Source of the DNA: Sphaerotilus hippei
GTDB lineage: Bacteria > Pseudomonadota > Gammaproteobacteria > Burkholderiales > Burkholderiaceae_C
Direction: 5' to 3'
Length of the DNA: 64,000 bases
Assembly: GCF_003201595.1 (NCBI RefSeq)
Contig: NZ_QJJS01000009.1
Location: 124,940 to 188,939 of the forward strand
Each line of letters begins with the position of its first letter. Position 1 is the first letter of the stretch. Below the pieces are notes generated by a model. The model saw only the letters and a program-made list of their open reading frames with translations, did no database searches and was not told the DNA's origin. The position numbers and the translations under genes are program-made. Shown piece by piece: positions 45,752 to 54,635 of this stretch.

Positions 45752-47679
45752 GCCCCAATGCCCTGAAGCTCGCCTGCATGAGCGCCCTGCTCGGCCTCGG
45801 CGGCTGTGCCCTGCCCCCGACCGAGCTGCCGCGCCCGCTGGACGTGTTCCGCCAGCAGGACCTGGCCACCAGCCTGGCGCGGGCGGCCCAGCCGGCCGCG
45901 CCCTCGAGCACCGGCGCCCCCGCGGCGACGGGCGCCGCACTCGCGACCGCGAACGCAACCGCACGTCCAGCCGCACCGCCATCTCCGGCGGGCACGGCCC
46001 GACCGCCTGCCGCCGACGCGACCGCACCCGCCACGCCGGCCGAGGCGGCCGCTCCCGCCCGACGGGCGGCCGAACCCCGCATCGACCTGGTGGTCAACGG
46101 CGCCCCGGCGCGCGACGTCTTCCTCGCGCTGGGCGCGGACTCGCGCTACAACATGCTGCCCCACCCCGAGCTCAGCGGCACGATCTCGGTCACGCTGCGC
46201 GGCGTGACGCTGCGCGAGGCGCTCGACGCGCTGCGTGACGTCTACGGCTACGACTACCGCATCGACGGTCGGCGCATCACCGTCTTCCCGCAGACCATGC
46301 AGACGCGGGTGTTCACCGTCAACTACCTGCCCTCGCAGCGCAGCGGGCGCACCGACATCCGCGTCAGCGCCGGCGTGGGCAACCAGAACAACGGCAACGG
46401 CTCGGGTGGCAGCGGCGGCAGCGGCACCAGCGGCGCCGGGGCCGGCCAGCAGCAGCAGCCCGACAGCAGCCACATCTCGACCACCTCGACCAGCGACCTG
46501 TGGAAGGAGCTGGTCGACGCGCTGCGGCAGATGATCGGCACCGCCCAGGGCCGCAGCGTCATCACCAGCCCGCAGGCCGGCGTGATCATGGTCCGGGCCA
46601 TGCCCGAGGAACTGCGTCAGGTCGAGGCGCTGCTGCAGACCGCCCGCCTGGCGATCGAGCGCCAGGTGATGCTGGAGGCCAAGATCGTCGAGATCGAGCT
46701 GCGCGACGGCTTCCAGAGCGGCATCGACTGGTCGGTGCTGCGCGGACGCGGCTCGATCGGCCAGACCAGCGGCTACGCCAGCAACCCGCTGGTCACCAAC
46801 GGCAACGGCCTGCCCACGCTGCCCACCGACGTGGCCAACGCGCTGCTCAAGGACAACATCGCCCTGCCCGCGGCCACCGGTGGCCTGTTCGGCCTGTCGC
46901 TGGCGGTCAACGGCTTCCAGGCCGTGATGGGCTTCCTGGAATCGCATGGCGAGACCCAGGTGCTCTCCAGCCCGCGCCTGGCCACGCTGAACAACCAGAA
47001 GGCGGTGCTCAAGGTCGGCACCGACGACTACTTCGTCACCAACATCAACGGCGGCACGACCGCGGCCACCAGCGGCACGACCGGCAGCAGCACCACGACC
47101 ATGCCCTCGCTGACGCTGACGCCCTTCTTCTCCGGCGTGGCGCTGGACGTGACCCCGCAGATCGACGAGGGCAACACCATCACGCTGCACATCCACCCCT
47201 CGGTCAGCTCGGTCACGCAGGTCAACAAGCCGATCAACCTGGGCACGCTGGGCAGCTACAACCTGCCGCTGGCCTCCAGCTCGGTCAACGAGACCGACAC
47301 CGTGGTGCGGGTGCTCGACGGCCAGATCGTCGCCATCGGCGGGCTGATGCAGGTCGAGTCGGGCCGCTCGGCCTCGGGCCTGCCCGGCAGCGGCCAGAAC
47401 AGCCTGACCGCCACGCTGCTGGGCAACCGCAGCCAGACCGCACGCAAGAAGGAGCTGGTGGTGCTGATCAAGCCCACCATCATCCGCAGCGCCGACGACT
47501 GGGCGCGCAGCACCCAGGGCATCCTGCAGGAGCTGTCGGATCCGCAGGACGGCCCGCTGCGCCGCATCGAGCTGGGCAGCACCGGAGCGGCCTCGCCCGC
47601 CGCCCGGGCGGCGTCCGGCCAGCTTGCGGCCCCCGCCACCACCACCACGCCGCCGGCCACCGCCACCGCGGTGCGCTGA
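45748..47679 (+). CDS. mshL: MSHA outer-membrane secretin MshL (lipoprotein)
   Basis: A 643-residue secretin. The lipobox GLGGC gives an acylated Cys near residue 20. A low-complexity Ala/Pro/Thr linker (about 45-110) precedes an N-domain (IDLVVNGAPARDVFLALG) and a STN/N1-like region, a Gly/Ser/Gln-rich loop (about 212-245), and the C-terminal secretin domain: RQVMLEAKIVEIEL, VLSSPRLATLNNQKAVLKVGTDDYF, and VRVLDGQIVAIGGLM with KKELVVLIKPTII. It forms the outer-membrane pore through which the pilus leaves the cell. This is the last msh gene seen; no mshM follows. Confidence 0.94.
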   Translation: MSPNALKLACMSALLGLGGCALPPTELPRPLDVFRQQDLATSLARAAQPAAPSSTGAPAATGAALATANATARPAAPPSPAGTARPPAADATAPATPAEAAAPARRAAEPRIDLVVNGAPARDVFLALGADSRYNMLPHPELSGTISVTLRGVTLREALDALRDVYGYDYRIDGRRITVFPQTMQTRVFTVNYLPSQRSGRTDIRVSAGVGNQNNGNGSGGSGGSGTSGAGAGQQQQPDSSHISTTSTSDLWKELVDALRQMIGTAQGRSVITSPQAGVIMVRAMPEELRQVEALLQTARLAIERQVMLEAKIVEIELRDGFQSGIDWSVLRGRGSIGQTSGYASNPLVTNGNGLPTLPTDVANALLKDNIALPAATGGLFGLSLAVNGFQAVMGFLESHGETQVLSSPRLATLNNQKAVLKVGTDDYFVTNINGGTTAATSGTTGSSTTTMPSLTLTPFFSGVALDVTPQIDEGNTITLHIHPSVSSVTQVNKPINLGTLGSYNLPLASSSVNETDTVVRVLDGQIVAIGGLMQVESGRSASGLPGSGQNSLTATLLGNRSQTARKKELVVLIKPTIIRSADDWARSTQGILQELSDPQDGPLRRIELGSTGAASPAARAASGQLAAPATTTTPPATATAVR

Positions 47680-47713
47680 GCCCGCGCGCCCGCCACACGC
47701 TATCGTGGCGGGC

Positions 47714-48064
47714 ATGAGCACGGCCCCTTCCCCCTCCTCCGACAACCCCTGCGTGCGCTGCGGCGCCTGCTGCGCGAGCTTTCGCGTCGACTTCAGCCGC
47801 GACGAGCTCGCCAGCGAAGGCGGCAGCGTGCCCGACGGCCTGACCGTGCCGCTGACCGGCACGCTGGTGCGCCTGCGGGGCACCGACCATGCGCAGCCCC
47901 GCTGCGCCGCGCTGACCGGTCAGGTCGGCGTGAACGCCCGCTGCGGCATCTACGAATGGCGCCCCGGCCCCTGCCGGGAATTCGGCCAGCTCGCCCCGCT
48001 GGGCCTCGGCGACGAGGCCTGCGCACGGGCCCGGCGCCGCCACGGCCTGCCACCGCTGCCCTGA
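47714..48064 (+). CDS. YkgJ-family CxxCxxCC protein
   Basis: A 116-residue protein with the YkgJ signature CVRCGACCASF near the start, then ARCGIYEWRPGPCREF. The conserved cysteines are thought to bind zinc or an iron-sulfur cluster; function is unknown. The ATG at 47714 follows GTGGCGGGC and is chosen because the CxxCxxCC motif then lies near the N-terminus as in the family. The gene follows mshL by 34 bp but has no evident pilus role. Confidence 0.85.
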   Translation: MSTAPSPSSDNPCVRCGACCASFRVDFSRDELASEGGSVPDGLTVPLTGTLVRLRGTDHAQPRCAALTGQVGVNARCGIYEWRPGPCREFGQLAPLGLGDEACARARRRHGLPPLP

Positions 48065-48095
48065 GCGACGTCTTCCGGGCCGCGCACGGCACACC

Positions 48096-48133
48096 GAAAA
48101 AAAACCGCGCCCGGCACAGGGCCGGGCGCGGTT
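48096..48133 (-). terminator. Intrinsic terminator of the chemotaxis-receptor gene
   Basis: A perfect 13-bp stem (AACCGCGCCCGGC at 48103-48115 with its complement at 48121-48133) and a 5-base loop. The plus strand has a run of eight A before it, so on the minus strand the stem is followed by a U-run. It lies 37 bp past the receptor stop. Confidence 0.85.
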
Positions 48134-48169
48134 CGATGCCGAGGCGATCAACGGGGCCGGAGGCCGCCG

Positions 48170-49744
48170 TCAGCGGACCGCGGCCGGATCGTGGACGCGG
48201 AAGGTCCCGACCACCTGCGTCAGGCGCAGGGCCTGGTCCTTCATCGATTCGGCCGCCGCCGCGCTCTGCTCCACCAGCGCGGCGTTCTGCTGCGTCATCT
48301 GGTCGAGCTGGCTGACCGCGCCGTTGACCTGCTGGAGGCCCGTCGACTGCTCCGAGGCCGCCGCGGTGATCTCGCCGATGATGTCGGTGACCCGCTGCAC
48401 CGAAGCGACGATGTCGCCCATGGTCTGGCCGGCGTCCTGGACCAGGCGGGTGCCGGTCTCGACCCGGTCGACCGAGGCGCCGATCAGCGACTTGATCTCG
48501 CGGGCGGCCTCGGCCGAGCGCTGCGCCAGGTTGCGCACCTCGCCGGCCACCACCGCGAAGCCGCGGCCCTGTTCACCGGCGCGGGCGGCTTCCACCGCCG
48601 CGTTCAGCGGCAGGATGTTGGTCTGGAAGGCGATGCCGTCGATCACGCCGATGATGTCGGCGATCTTGCGCGAGCTGGTCTGGATGTCCTCCATCGTCGC
48701 GACGACCTGGGCCACCACGTCGCCGCCACGCTGCGCGGTCTGCGAGGCCGAGTTCGCCAGCTGGTGGGCCTGCGCGGCGGCATCGGCGCTCTGGCGCACG
48801 GTGCCGGTGAGCTCGTCGAGCGAGCTGGCGGCGTGCTGCAGGTTGCTGGCGGTCTGTTCGGTGCGGTGGCTCAGGTCCTGGTTGCCCGAGGCGACCTCGG
48901 CACTGGCCAGCTGGATCGATTCGGACGACAGCCGGATCTCGCCGACGATGCGCGCCAGCGACTGCTGCATCTGCGCCAGCGCCCGCACCAGGTCCCCGGT
49001 CTCATCGGCGGTCGACGGGCGGATGTCGGCGGTCAGGTCGCCGTCGGCGATGCGCCGGGCGGCCTCGCCGGCCTGCACCACCGGGCCCACCACGCTGCGC
49101 GACAGCAGCAGGCCCAGGCCCAGCGCCACCAGGGCGCTGAAGGCGATGCCCACGATGCTGACCGTGCGGGTGAACGCCAGGTCGTCGGCGATCGCGCGGG
49201 CGTTCAGGCGGGCCCGCTCCGCCTGATGCAGGCCCATGCGGTGGGCCACGTCGATGTACTGACGCGTCAGGTCCTTGAACTGCACCACTGCCCGGCCGGT
49301 CTCGACCGCCGCCGCGATGCCGCCGCCCTTCTCCTTGGCCTGCAGCACCCCGTCGCGGGCCTCGAGGTAGCGCTGGCGCACGGCCGCCAGCTCCTTCTGC
49401 AACTGCACGCCCTGTTCGGTGGTCTCCAGTTCGGCAAAACGCTTCTGCACGGCCGACGTGCGGGCGGTGATCGCCTTCATGTCGGCCTCGAAGGCCGGCG
49501 CCAGCGCCGGATCGCTCGTCAGCACGATGGCCAGCGCCCGGGTCGAGTTCACGCTGATGTTCTCGCGCCACTCGGTGGCCAGCGCGACCCGCTCGGCCTG
49601 CTCGCCCGTGAATTGATCGGTCTTGCGCTGCACCTCGTGCAGCCGGGCCAGGCTGACGATCAGGGCCGCCAGCATCAGCACGACCACCAGCCCGAAGCTG
49701 ACCATGAGGCGGGCGCCGATGCGCAGATGTCGCCAGAGAGGCAT
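48170..49744 (-). CDS. Methyl-accepting chemotaxis protein
   Basis: A 524-residue Tsr-like receptor with a first membrane helix at about residues 13-33, a helical periplasmic four-helix-bundle domain ([29 protein letters not shown] region), a second helix near 192-212, a HAMP domain ([20 protein letters not shown]), and a long signalling coiled coil with [12 protein letters not shown] and [20 protein letters not shown]. At the tip the usual NILALNAA reads NILPLNAA, a proline for alanine change. Ligand is unknown. The start at 49744 ([13 protein letters not shown]) is preferred over in-frame upstream ATGs because it places the first membrane helix at the usual distance. Confidence 0.93.
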   Translation of the reverse strand: MPLWRHLRIGARLMVSFGLVVVLMLAALIVSLARLHEVQRKTDQFTGEQAERVALATEWRENISVNSTRALAIVLTSDPALAPAFEADMKAITARTSAVQKRFAELETTEQGVQLQKELAAVRQRYLEARDGVLQAKEKGGGIAAAVETGRAVVQFKDLTRQYIDVAHRMGLHQAERARLNARAIADDLAFTRTVSIVGIAFSALVALGLGLLLSRSVVGPVVQAGEAARRIADGDLTADIRPSTADETGDLVRALAQMQQSLARIVGEIRLSSESIQLASAEVASGNQDLSHRTEQTASNLQHAASSLDELTGTVRQSADAAAQAHQLANSASQTAQRGGDVVAQVVATMEDIQTSSRKIADIIGVIDGIAFQTNILPLNAAVEAARAGEQGRGFAVVAGEVRNLAQRSAEAAREIKSLIGASVDRVETGTRLVQDAGQTMGDIVASVQRVTDIIGEITAAASEQSTGLQQVNGAVSQLDQMTQQNAALVEQSAAAAESMKDQALRLTQVVGTFRVHDPAAVR

Positions 49745-50238
49745 GGAACGTCCAGTCTTGTGAAGGCAGATGCCCACCAGTGTGTCGTTTCGGGACAGCG
49801 TGCAAGACCGGAAATGCCACCCCGTTCCCCGCCTGACCTGCGGCTCACGGCGACGGCACACTTTGCTCCGAATCTGGCGGATCGCCTCGCCAGCGGTACA
49901 TGTTCACGGATGAGCGACCGGCTCGGACCCGGATCCGGGGGGCCGGACCGGGCGGGGACTTTCCCGTAGTCCGTGCGGCCGGCACGCCCGGGAACCGCGG
50001 CTCTTGAGAACACGGAATCAGCAAGGCCAGGGTTGCCACGGATCCCGGCCGGGTCGGCCCCGGGCATGGGCCCGCCGCCCCCCGGTCCGCGCCCCGACCT
50101 GCCGATCCGGACCGCTGCCGGGCCCGCACGACAGGCATGGGAGTTGCGAAAAGCCCTCCCGGGTACCGAAAGAGTCGCCGGGGTACAGGTGGTGCCAGGC
50201 GGCCTTGTGTTCACCACCTGAAAAGCGAGGAGACACCC
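49745..50238. other. 494-bp gap between the chemotaxis receptor and xoxF
   Basis: This gap must hold the divergent promoters for the receptor and for the xox cluster. I cannot point to a convincing -10/-35 pair. It is G+C-rich with several short palindromes. Its last part contains the 9-bp inverted repeat annotated separately, just before the xoxF ribosome-binding site. No open frame here looks like a real gene. Confidence 0.6.
50186..50220 (+). promoter_or_regulatory. Perfect 9-bp inverted repeat in the xoxF leader
   Basis: CAGGTGGTG (50186-50194) and CACCACCTG (50212-50220) are exact inverted repeats with a 17-base loop. The right arm ends a few bases before the GCGAGGAGA ribosome-binding region and 18 bases before the xoxF ATG. 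It could be an operator or an RNA hairpin affecting translation. No lanthanide-responsive element has been compared. Confidence 0.6.
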
Positions 50239-52059
50239 ATGAAAGCATCCGAAACACGGAGCCATTGGCTGGTGCGCAGCACCTGCATCGCGCTGATGGC
50301 CTGTCCGGCCGTGGTCCTGGCCAACCCCGACGTCGAGAAGAATGTCGCCAACCCGAAGAACTGGGCGATGCAGGCCGGCGACATGTTCAACCAGCGCTAC
50401 AGCAAGCTCAACCAGATCAACAAGGGCAACGTCGGCAAGATGCAGGTCGCCTGGACCTTCTCGACCGGCGTGCTGCGCGGCCACGAGGGCTCGCCCCTGG
50501 TGATCGACGGCACGATGTTCCTGCACTCGCCCTTCCCCAACAAGGTCTTCGCGATCGACCTGGAGACGCAGAAGATCCTCTGGAAGTACGAGCCCAAGCA
50601 GGACCCGGCGGTGATCCCGCAGATGTGCTGCGACACGGTCAACCGCGGCCTGGCCTATGCCGAGGGCAAGGTCTTCCTGCAGCAGGCCGACTCCAACCTC
50701 GTCGCGCTGGACGCGAAGTCGGGCAAGGTGGTCTGGTCGGTCAAGAACGGCGACCCCAAGCTCGGGGCGGTCAACACCAACGCGCCCCACGTCTTCAAGG
50801 ACAAGGTCATCACCGGCATCTCCGGCGGCGAGTGGGGCGTGCGCGGCTTCCTGGCCGCCTACGACATCAACAGCGGCAAGCAGGTGTGGAAGGGCTATTC
50901 GGTCGGACCGGACAGCGAGATGCTGATCGACCCGGCCAGGACCACCACCTGGGCCGACGGCAAGGTCACGCCGGTGGGCCCGGACTCGTCGCTGAAGACC
51001 TGGCAGGCCGACCAGTGGAAGACCGGCGGCGGCACGACCTGGGGCTGGTACAGCTACGACAAGGCCACCAACTCGGTCTACTACGGCACCGGCAACCCGT
51101 CGACCTGGAACCCGTCGCAGCGCCCGGGCGACAACAAGTGGTCGATGTCGATCTGGTCGCGTGACGTGGACACGGGCCGCGTCAACTGGGTCTACCAGAT
51201 GACGCCGTTCGACGAGTGGGACTTCGACGGCATCAACGAGATGATCCTGGCCGACATCCCGGTCAAGGGCAAGCAGACCAAGGCGCTGGTGCACTTCGAC
51301 CGCAACGGCTTCGGCTACACGCTCGACCGCGTGACCGGCGCGCTGCTGGTGGCCGAGAAGTACGACCCGAAGGTCAACTGGGCCACGCACGTCGACATGA
51401 AGAGCGGTCGCCCGCAGGTGGTCAAGCAGTACTCGACTGCGCAGAACGGCCCGGACGTCAACACCAAGGGCATCTGCCCGGCAGCGCTGGGCTCCAAGGA
51501 CCAGCAGCCGGCCTCGTTCGACCCGAACACCGGCCTGTTCTACGTGCCGACCAACCACGTCTGCATGGACTACGAGCCGTTCAAGGTCGAGTACACCGCC
51601 GGCCAGCCCTACGTGGGCGCGACGCTGTCGATGTTCCCGGCCCCGGGCAGCCACGGCGGCATGGGCAACTACATCACCTGGGATGCGGGCACCGGCAAGA
51701 TCGTGCAGAGCAAGGCCGAGAAGTTCTCGGTGTGGAGCGGCTCGCTCAACACCGCGGGCGGCCTGAGCTGCTACGGCACGCTGGAGGGTTACCTGAAGTG
51801 CGTCGACGCGAAGGACATCAACAAGGAGCTGTTCAAGTTCAAGACGCCCTCCGGGATCATCGGCAACGTGTTCACCTATGAACACAAGGGCAAGCAGCAC
51901 ATCGGCGTGTTCTCCGGCATCGGGGGCTGGGCCGGCATCGGCATGGCCGCCGGTCTCGAGAAGGACCAGGACGGCCTGGGTGCGGTGGGTGGCTACAAGG
52001 AGCTGAGCCAGTACACCGAACTGGGCGGATCGCTGACCGTGTTCGCCCTGCCCAACTGA
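50239..52059 (+). CDS. xoxF: Lanthanide-dependent PQQ methanol dehydrogenase XoxF
   Basis: A 606-residue periplasmic quinoprotein that oxidises methanol (and often other alcohols) to the aldehyde, passing electrons to cytochrome XoxG. A signal peptide ends near VVLA|NPD. The eight-bladed propeller has the vicinal cysteine pair C130-C131 (PQMCCDT), the disulfide that stacks on PQQ. The active-site segment DEWDFDG has the catalytic Asp328 and the extra Asp330 two residues later, which marks lanthanide-using XoxF enzymes; calcium-type MxaF has alanine there. GAGGAGA precedes the ATG. xoxG and xoxJ follow. No PQQ biosynthesis genes are in the window. Confidence 0.95.
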   Translation: MKASETRSHWLVRSTCIALMACPAVVLANPDVEKNVANPKNWAMQAGDMFNQRYSKLNQINKGNVGKMQVAWTFSTGVLRGHEGSPLVIDGTMFLHSPFPNKVFAIDLETQKILWKYEPKQDPAVIPQMCCDTVNRGLAYAEGKVFLQQADSNLVALDAKSGKVVWSVKNGDPKLGAVNTNAPHVFKDKVITGISGGEWGVRGFLAAYDINSGKQVWKGYSVGPDSEMLIDPARTTTWADGKVTPVGPDSSLKTWQADQWKTGGGTTWGWYSYDKATNSVYYGTGNPSTWNPSQRPGDNKWSMSIWSRDVDTGRVNWVYQMTPFDEWDFDGINEMILADIPVKGKQTKALVHFDRNGFGYTLDRVTGALLVAEKYDPKVNWATHVDMKSGRPQVVKQYSTAQNGPDVNTKGICPAALGSKDQQPASFDPNTGLFYVPTNHVCMDYEPFKVEYTAGQPYVGATLSMFPAPGSHGGMGNYITWDAGTGKIVQSKAEKFSVWSGSLNTAGGLSCYGTLEGYLKCVDAKDINKELFKFKTPSGIIGNVFTYEHKGKQHIGVFSGIGGWAGIGMAAGLEKDQDGLGAVGGYKELSQYTELGGSLTVFALPN

Positions 52060-52079
52060 GCGGGACACCACGCACGCGA

Positions 52080-52103
52080 GGGGGTGGCGTGCACGCCACC
52101 CCC
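52080..52103 (+). promoter_or_regulatory. Perfect 24-bp palindrome between xoxF and xoxG
   Basis: The half-site GGGGGTGGCGTG is followed directly by its exact inverse complement, 20 bp after the xoxF stop. As RNA it could form a very stable hairpin. There is no U-run, so it is not a normal intrinsic terminator. A role in stabilising the xoxF message, or in lowering xoxG expression relative to xoxF, is inference. Confidence 0.7.
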
Positions 52104-52134
52104 CGATGTCGAAAACGATGGAGACATGGAAGAC

Positions 52135-52536
52135 ATGAGACACGCAGCATGGGCTCTTCTGCCCCTCGTCCTCGGCCTGTGCGGCATGGCCCAGGCCACC
52201 CAGGCCCAGAGCACGGCCCCGCTCTACACCGTGGTCGACGGCTACAAGGTGGACACCAACACGATGCAGGGTTTCCGCACCTGGCGGGCCGCCGCCTGCG
52301 ACCGCTGCCACGGCGCCAACCAGGAAGGCATGGTCGGGCCATCGCTGGTCAACAGCCTCAAGACGCTGAGCAAGGACGAGTTCGTCAAGACCGTGATGGA
52401 CGGGCGCCTGGACAAGGGCATGCAGAGCTTCGGCACCAACCCGACGGTGGTGCAGAACATCGACCAGCTCTACGCCTACCTCAAGGGCCGCTCGGACGGC
52501 GCCATCACGCGTGCCAAGGTCGAAGAGATCAAGTGA
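52135..52536 (+). CDS. xoxG: Cytochrome c XoxG, electron acceptor of XoxF
   Basis: A 133-residue exported monoheme cytochrome with a signal peptide ending ATQAQ and the heme motif CDRCH at residues 55-59, and a likely axial methionine in KGMQSFG. It is smaller than typical cytochrome cL. It sits directly after xoxF, the usual place for the gene of the electron-accepting cytochrome. The start at 52135 (MRHAAWALL) gives a clean signal peptide; ATG codons at 52126 and 52084 are in frame and cannot be excluded. Confidence 0.88.
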   Translation: MRHAAWALLPLVLGLCGMAQATQAQSTAPLYTVVDGYKVDTNTMQGFRTWRAAACDRCHGANQEGMVGPSLVNSLKTLSKDEFVKTVMDGRLDKGMQSFGTNPTVVQNIDQLYAYLKGRSDGAITRAKVEEIK

Positions 52537-52543
52537 GGCCAGC

Positions 52544-53434
52544 ATGACACCGGTCCGCGCTTCCCGGGCCCGCCGGGCCCTCGTCCCCGTGGCCGCACTG
52601 CTCGTGGCGCTGATGGCCTGCGGTCCGGCGCGGGCCCAGGCGCCCGCGCCGGACCAGCCTGAGCGCAAGGCGCTGCGGGTCTGCCAGGATCCGAACAACC
52701 TGCCGTTCTCGAACACCGCCGCCGAGGGCATCGAGAACCGCATCGCCGAGCTGTTCGGCCGCGAGCTCGGCCTGCCGGTGACCTACTACAGCTTCCCGCA
52801 GCGCATGGCCTTCATCCGCAACACGCTGCGCTACAAGCTGCCCGGAGCCGATTTCCCCTGCGACATCGTCATGGGCGTGCCGGTGGGCTTCGACCAGGTG
52901 TCGGTGACGCGGCCCTACTACCGCTCCACCTACGCGCTGGTGTTCCCGCGCGGGCGCGGGCTCGATGGCGTGACGGCCGCCAGCGACCTGCAGGCCCTTG
53001 AGCCGGCGCAGCGCGAGCGGCTGCGCATCGGCGTGTTCGACCGCTCGCCGGCCTCGGACTGGCTGGTGCGCCACCAGCTGGTGGCCCAGGGCGTTCCCTA
53101 CCAGATGCTCAATGCCGATCCGCAGCAGTATCCGGGCGAGATCATCGAGAAGGAGCTGGTGGCCGGGCGCATCGACGCGGCCATCGTCTGGGGCCCGATC
53201 GCCGGTTTCTACGCGCGGCGCAGCCCGGTGCCGATGACCGTGCTGCCGATGGCCTCCGAGCCGGGCGTGCGCTTCGACTACCAGATGGCCATGGGCGTGC
53301 GCTACGGCGAGCGGGAGTGGAAACAGCAGGTCGAGGCCATCATCGAGCGCCGGCAGGCCGAGATCCACGCCATCCTGACCGAGTTCGGCGTGCCGCTGGT
53401 CGCCGAGACGGCCCAGGTGGCGGCACAACGCTGA
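52544..53434 (+). CDS. xoxJ: Periplasmic solute-binding-like protein XoxJ
   Basis: A 296-residue exported protein. A signal peptide (LVPVAALLVALMACGPARAQA) is followed by a type II periplasmic-binding fold: LRVCQDPNNLPFSN, CDIVMGVPVGFDQVSVTRPYYRSTYALVF, GVFDRSPASDWLVRHQLV, and IDAAIVWGPIAGFY. These are hallmarks of the quinoprotein-dehydrogenase-associated binding proteins (MxaJ/XoxJ), which appear to help activate the dehydrogenase rather than feed a transporter. No permease or ATPase gene is nearby. It starts 7 bp after xoxG. Confidence 0.92.
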   Translation: MTPVRASRARRALVPVAALLVALMACGPARAQAPAPDQPERKALRVCQDPNNLPFSNTAAEGIENRIAELFGRELGLPVTYYSFPQRMAFIRNTLRYKLPGADFPCDIVMGVPVGFDQVSVTRPYYRSTYALVFPRGRGLDGVTAASDLQALEPAQRERLRIGVFDRSPASDWLVRHQLVAQGVPYQMLNADPQQYPGEIIEKELVAGRIDAAIVWGPIAGFYARRSPVPMTVLPMASEPGVRFDYQMAMGVRYGEREWKQQVEAIIERRQAEIHAILTEFGVPLVAETAQVAAQR

Positions 53435-53439
53435 GCACG

Positions 53440-54237
53440 ATGGCCATGCCCGCCCCCATCGAGACTCCAGGCCGCGGACGCGGCCGGTCGGTCGCCGCGC
53501 TGCTGTGCCTGCTGACCATGCTGTCGGGGCCGCTGCTGCCGATCGCCCGGGCGCAGGGCCAGGCCGCCGCGGCCGGCGGCCCGCCAGCGTCGGACGGCGC
53601 CCGCGATTTTTCCGAGGCCGAGCGCCGCCTGCTGATGAGCGACCAGCTGGCGACGCTGCAGCCGCCGACGACGCTGCGCTACGGCTTCCGCCGCGCCAGC
53701 TCGATCGAGGAGGCCTACGCCGACCGGGTCGAGCTGCAGCTCAGCCGGCGCGCGGACGGCAGCTGCTGCGACACCCGGGGCCAGTTCCTGACCGGCGCGC
53801 GCGCGCAGGTGCTGCCGCTGATCGAAGGGGCGCAGGGCAACCCGATCACGCTGCATTTCCTCGAGCGTGACCTGCGCGAGATGAAACGCCTGACCCAGGG
53901 CTCGACCCAGCACTTCCGCAAGCAGATCCGCATGGCGATCTACCGCGGCGCCACGGTGCGCCCGCTGACGCTGAGCTACCGCGGCCAGCCGGTGGCCGGT
54001 CAGGAGATCCTGATCAGCCCCTACCTCGACGACCCGAACCGGCCGCGCTTCGAGAAATACGCCGGCAAGCAGTACCGCTTCTGGCTGTCGGACGCGGTGC
54101 CGGGCGGGGTCTACGCCATCCACACGCTGATCCCCGACCCGGCCTCGGCCCTGCCGCTGATCGAAGAAGAGCTGCTGATCGACGGCGGGGTGCTGCCCGC
54201 CCTCGCCCGCCCCCCGACCGCCAGGAACCCGCCATGA
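53440..54237 (+). CDS. Exported protein of unknown function in the xox cluster
   Basis: A 265-residue protein with a signal peptide (VAALLCLLTMLSGPLLPIARAQG). I do not recognise a domain. Notable segments are LRYGFRRASSIEEAYADRVELQLS, a double cysteine SCCDTRGQF, ITLHFLERDLREMKRLTQGSTQHFRKQIR and GQEILISPYLDDPNRPRFEKYAGKQYRFWLSDAVPGGVY. The last part has a beta-sandwich feel. It starts 5 bp after xoxJ and overlaps the next gene by 4 bp, so it belongs to the operon and probably serves the dehydrogenase in the periplasm. Function unknown. Confidence 0.75.
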   Translation: MAMPAPIETPGRGRGRSVAALLCLLTMLSGPLLPIARAQGQAAAAGGPPASDGARDFSEAERRLLMSDQLATLQPPTTLRYGFRRASSIEEAYADRVELQLSRRADGSCCDTRGQFLTGARAQVLPLIEGAQGNPITLHFLERDLREMKRLTQGSTQHFRKQIRMAIYRGATVRPLTLSYRGQPVAGQEILISPYLDDPNRPRFEKYAGKQYRFWLSDAVPGGVYAIHTLIPDPASALPLIEEELLIDGGVLPALARPPTARNPP

Positions 54238-54623
54238 CGCCGAACCTGTCCACCCCCCGTGGCCCACGCACCTGCCCGGCCTGGGCGGCCCGGCTGCTGC
54301 TGCCGCTCGCCGGCCTGGCCGGTGTCCCGGCGCAGGCCAACGACTTCCCGACGCTCGAGCGGGTGCTCTACGTGCAGGAGTGCATGCGCGAGCACCCGGG
54401 CAGCAACTTCGAGATGGTCAGCAAATGCGCCTGCGCCCAGGAGGCGATCGCCAGCGAGATGCGTTTCGAGGACTACAGCGCCATCCACGCGCTCTTCAAC
54501 GCCAACACCATCGGGGGTGAGCGCGGGGCCTACATCCGCGACAACGAGAGCCTGCAGGTGCAGATCCGCCGCTACCGCGAGGTGCAGACCCGCGCCAAGC
54601 GGGCGTGTTTCGTGATCCGCTGA
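54234..54623 (+). CDS. Small exported protein of unknown function in the xox cluster
   Basis: A 129-residue protein with a signal peptide ending PAQAN. The mature part is about 95 residues with the cysteines VQECMRE, SKCACAQEA and ACFVIR. It looks mainly helical. The spacing C-x(14)-C-x-C could bind a metal or form disulfides. It overlaps the upstream gene (ATGA) and precedes the first SoxYZ-like carrier by 12 bp. I know no function. Confidence 0.72.
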   Translation: MTPNLSTPRGPRTCPAWAARLLLPLAGLAGVPAQANDFPTLERVLYVQECMREHPGSNFEMVSKCACAQEAIASEMRFEDYSAIHALFNANTIGGERGAYIRDNESLQVQIRRYREVQTRAKRACFVIR

Positions 54624-54635
54624 AGCGGCCCCGCC

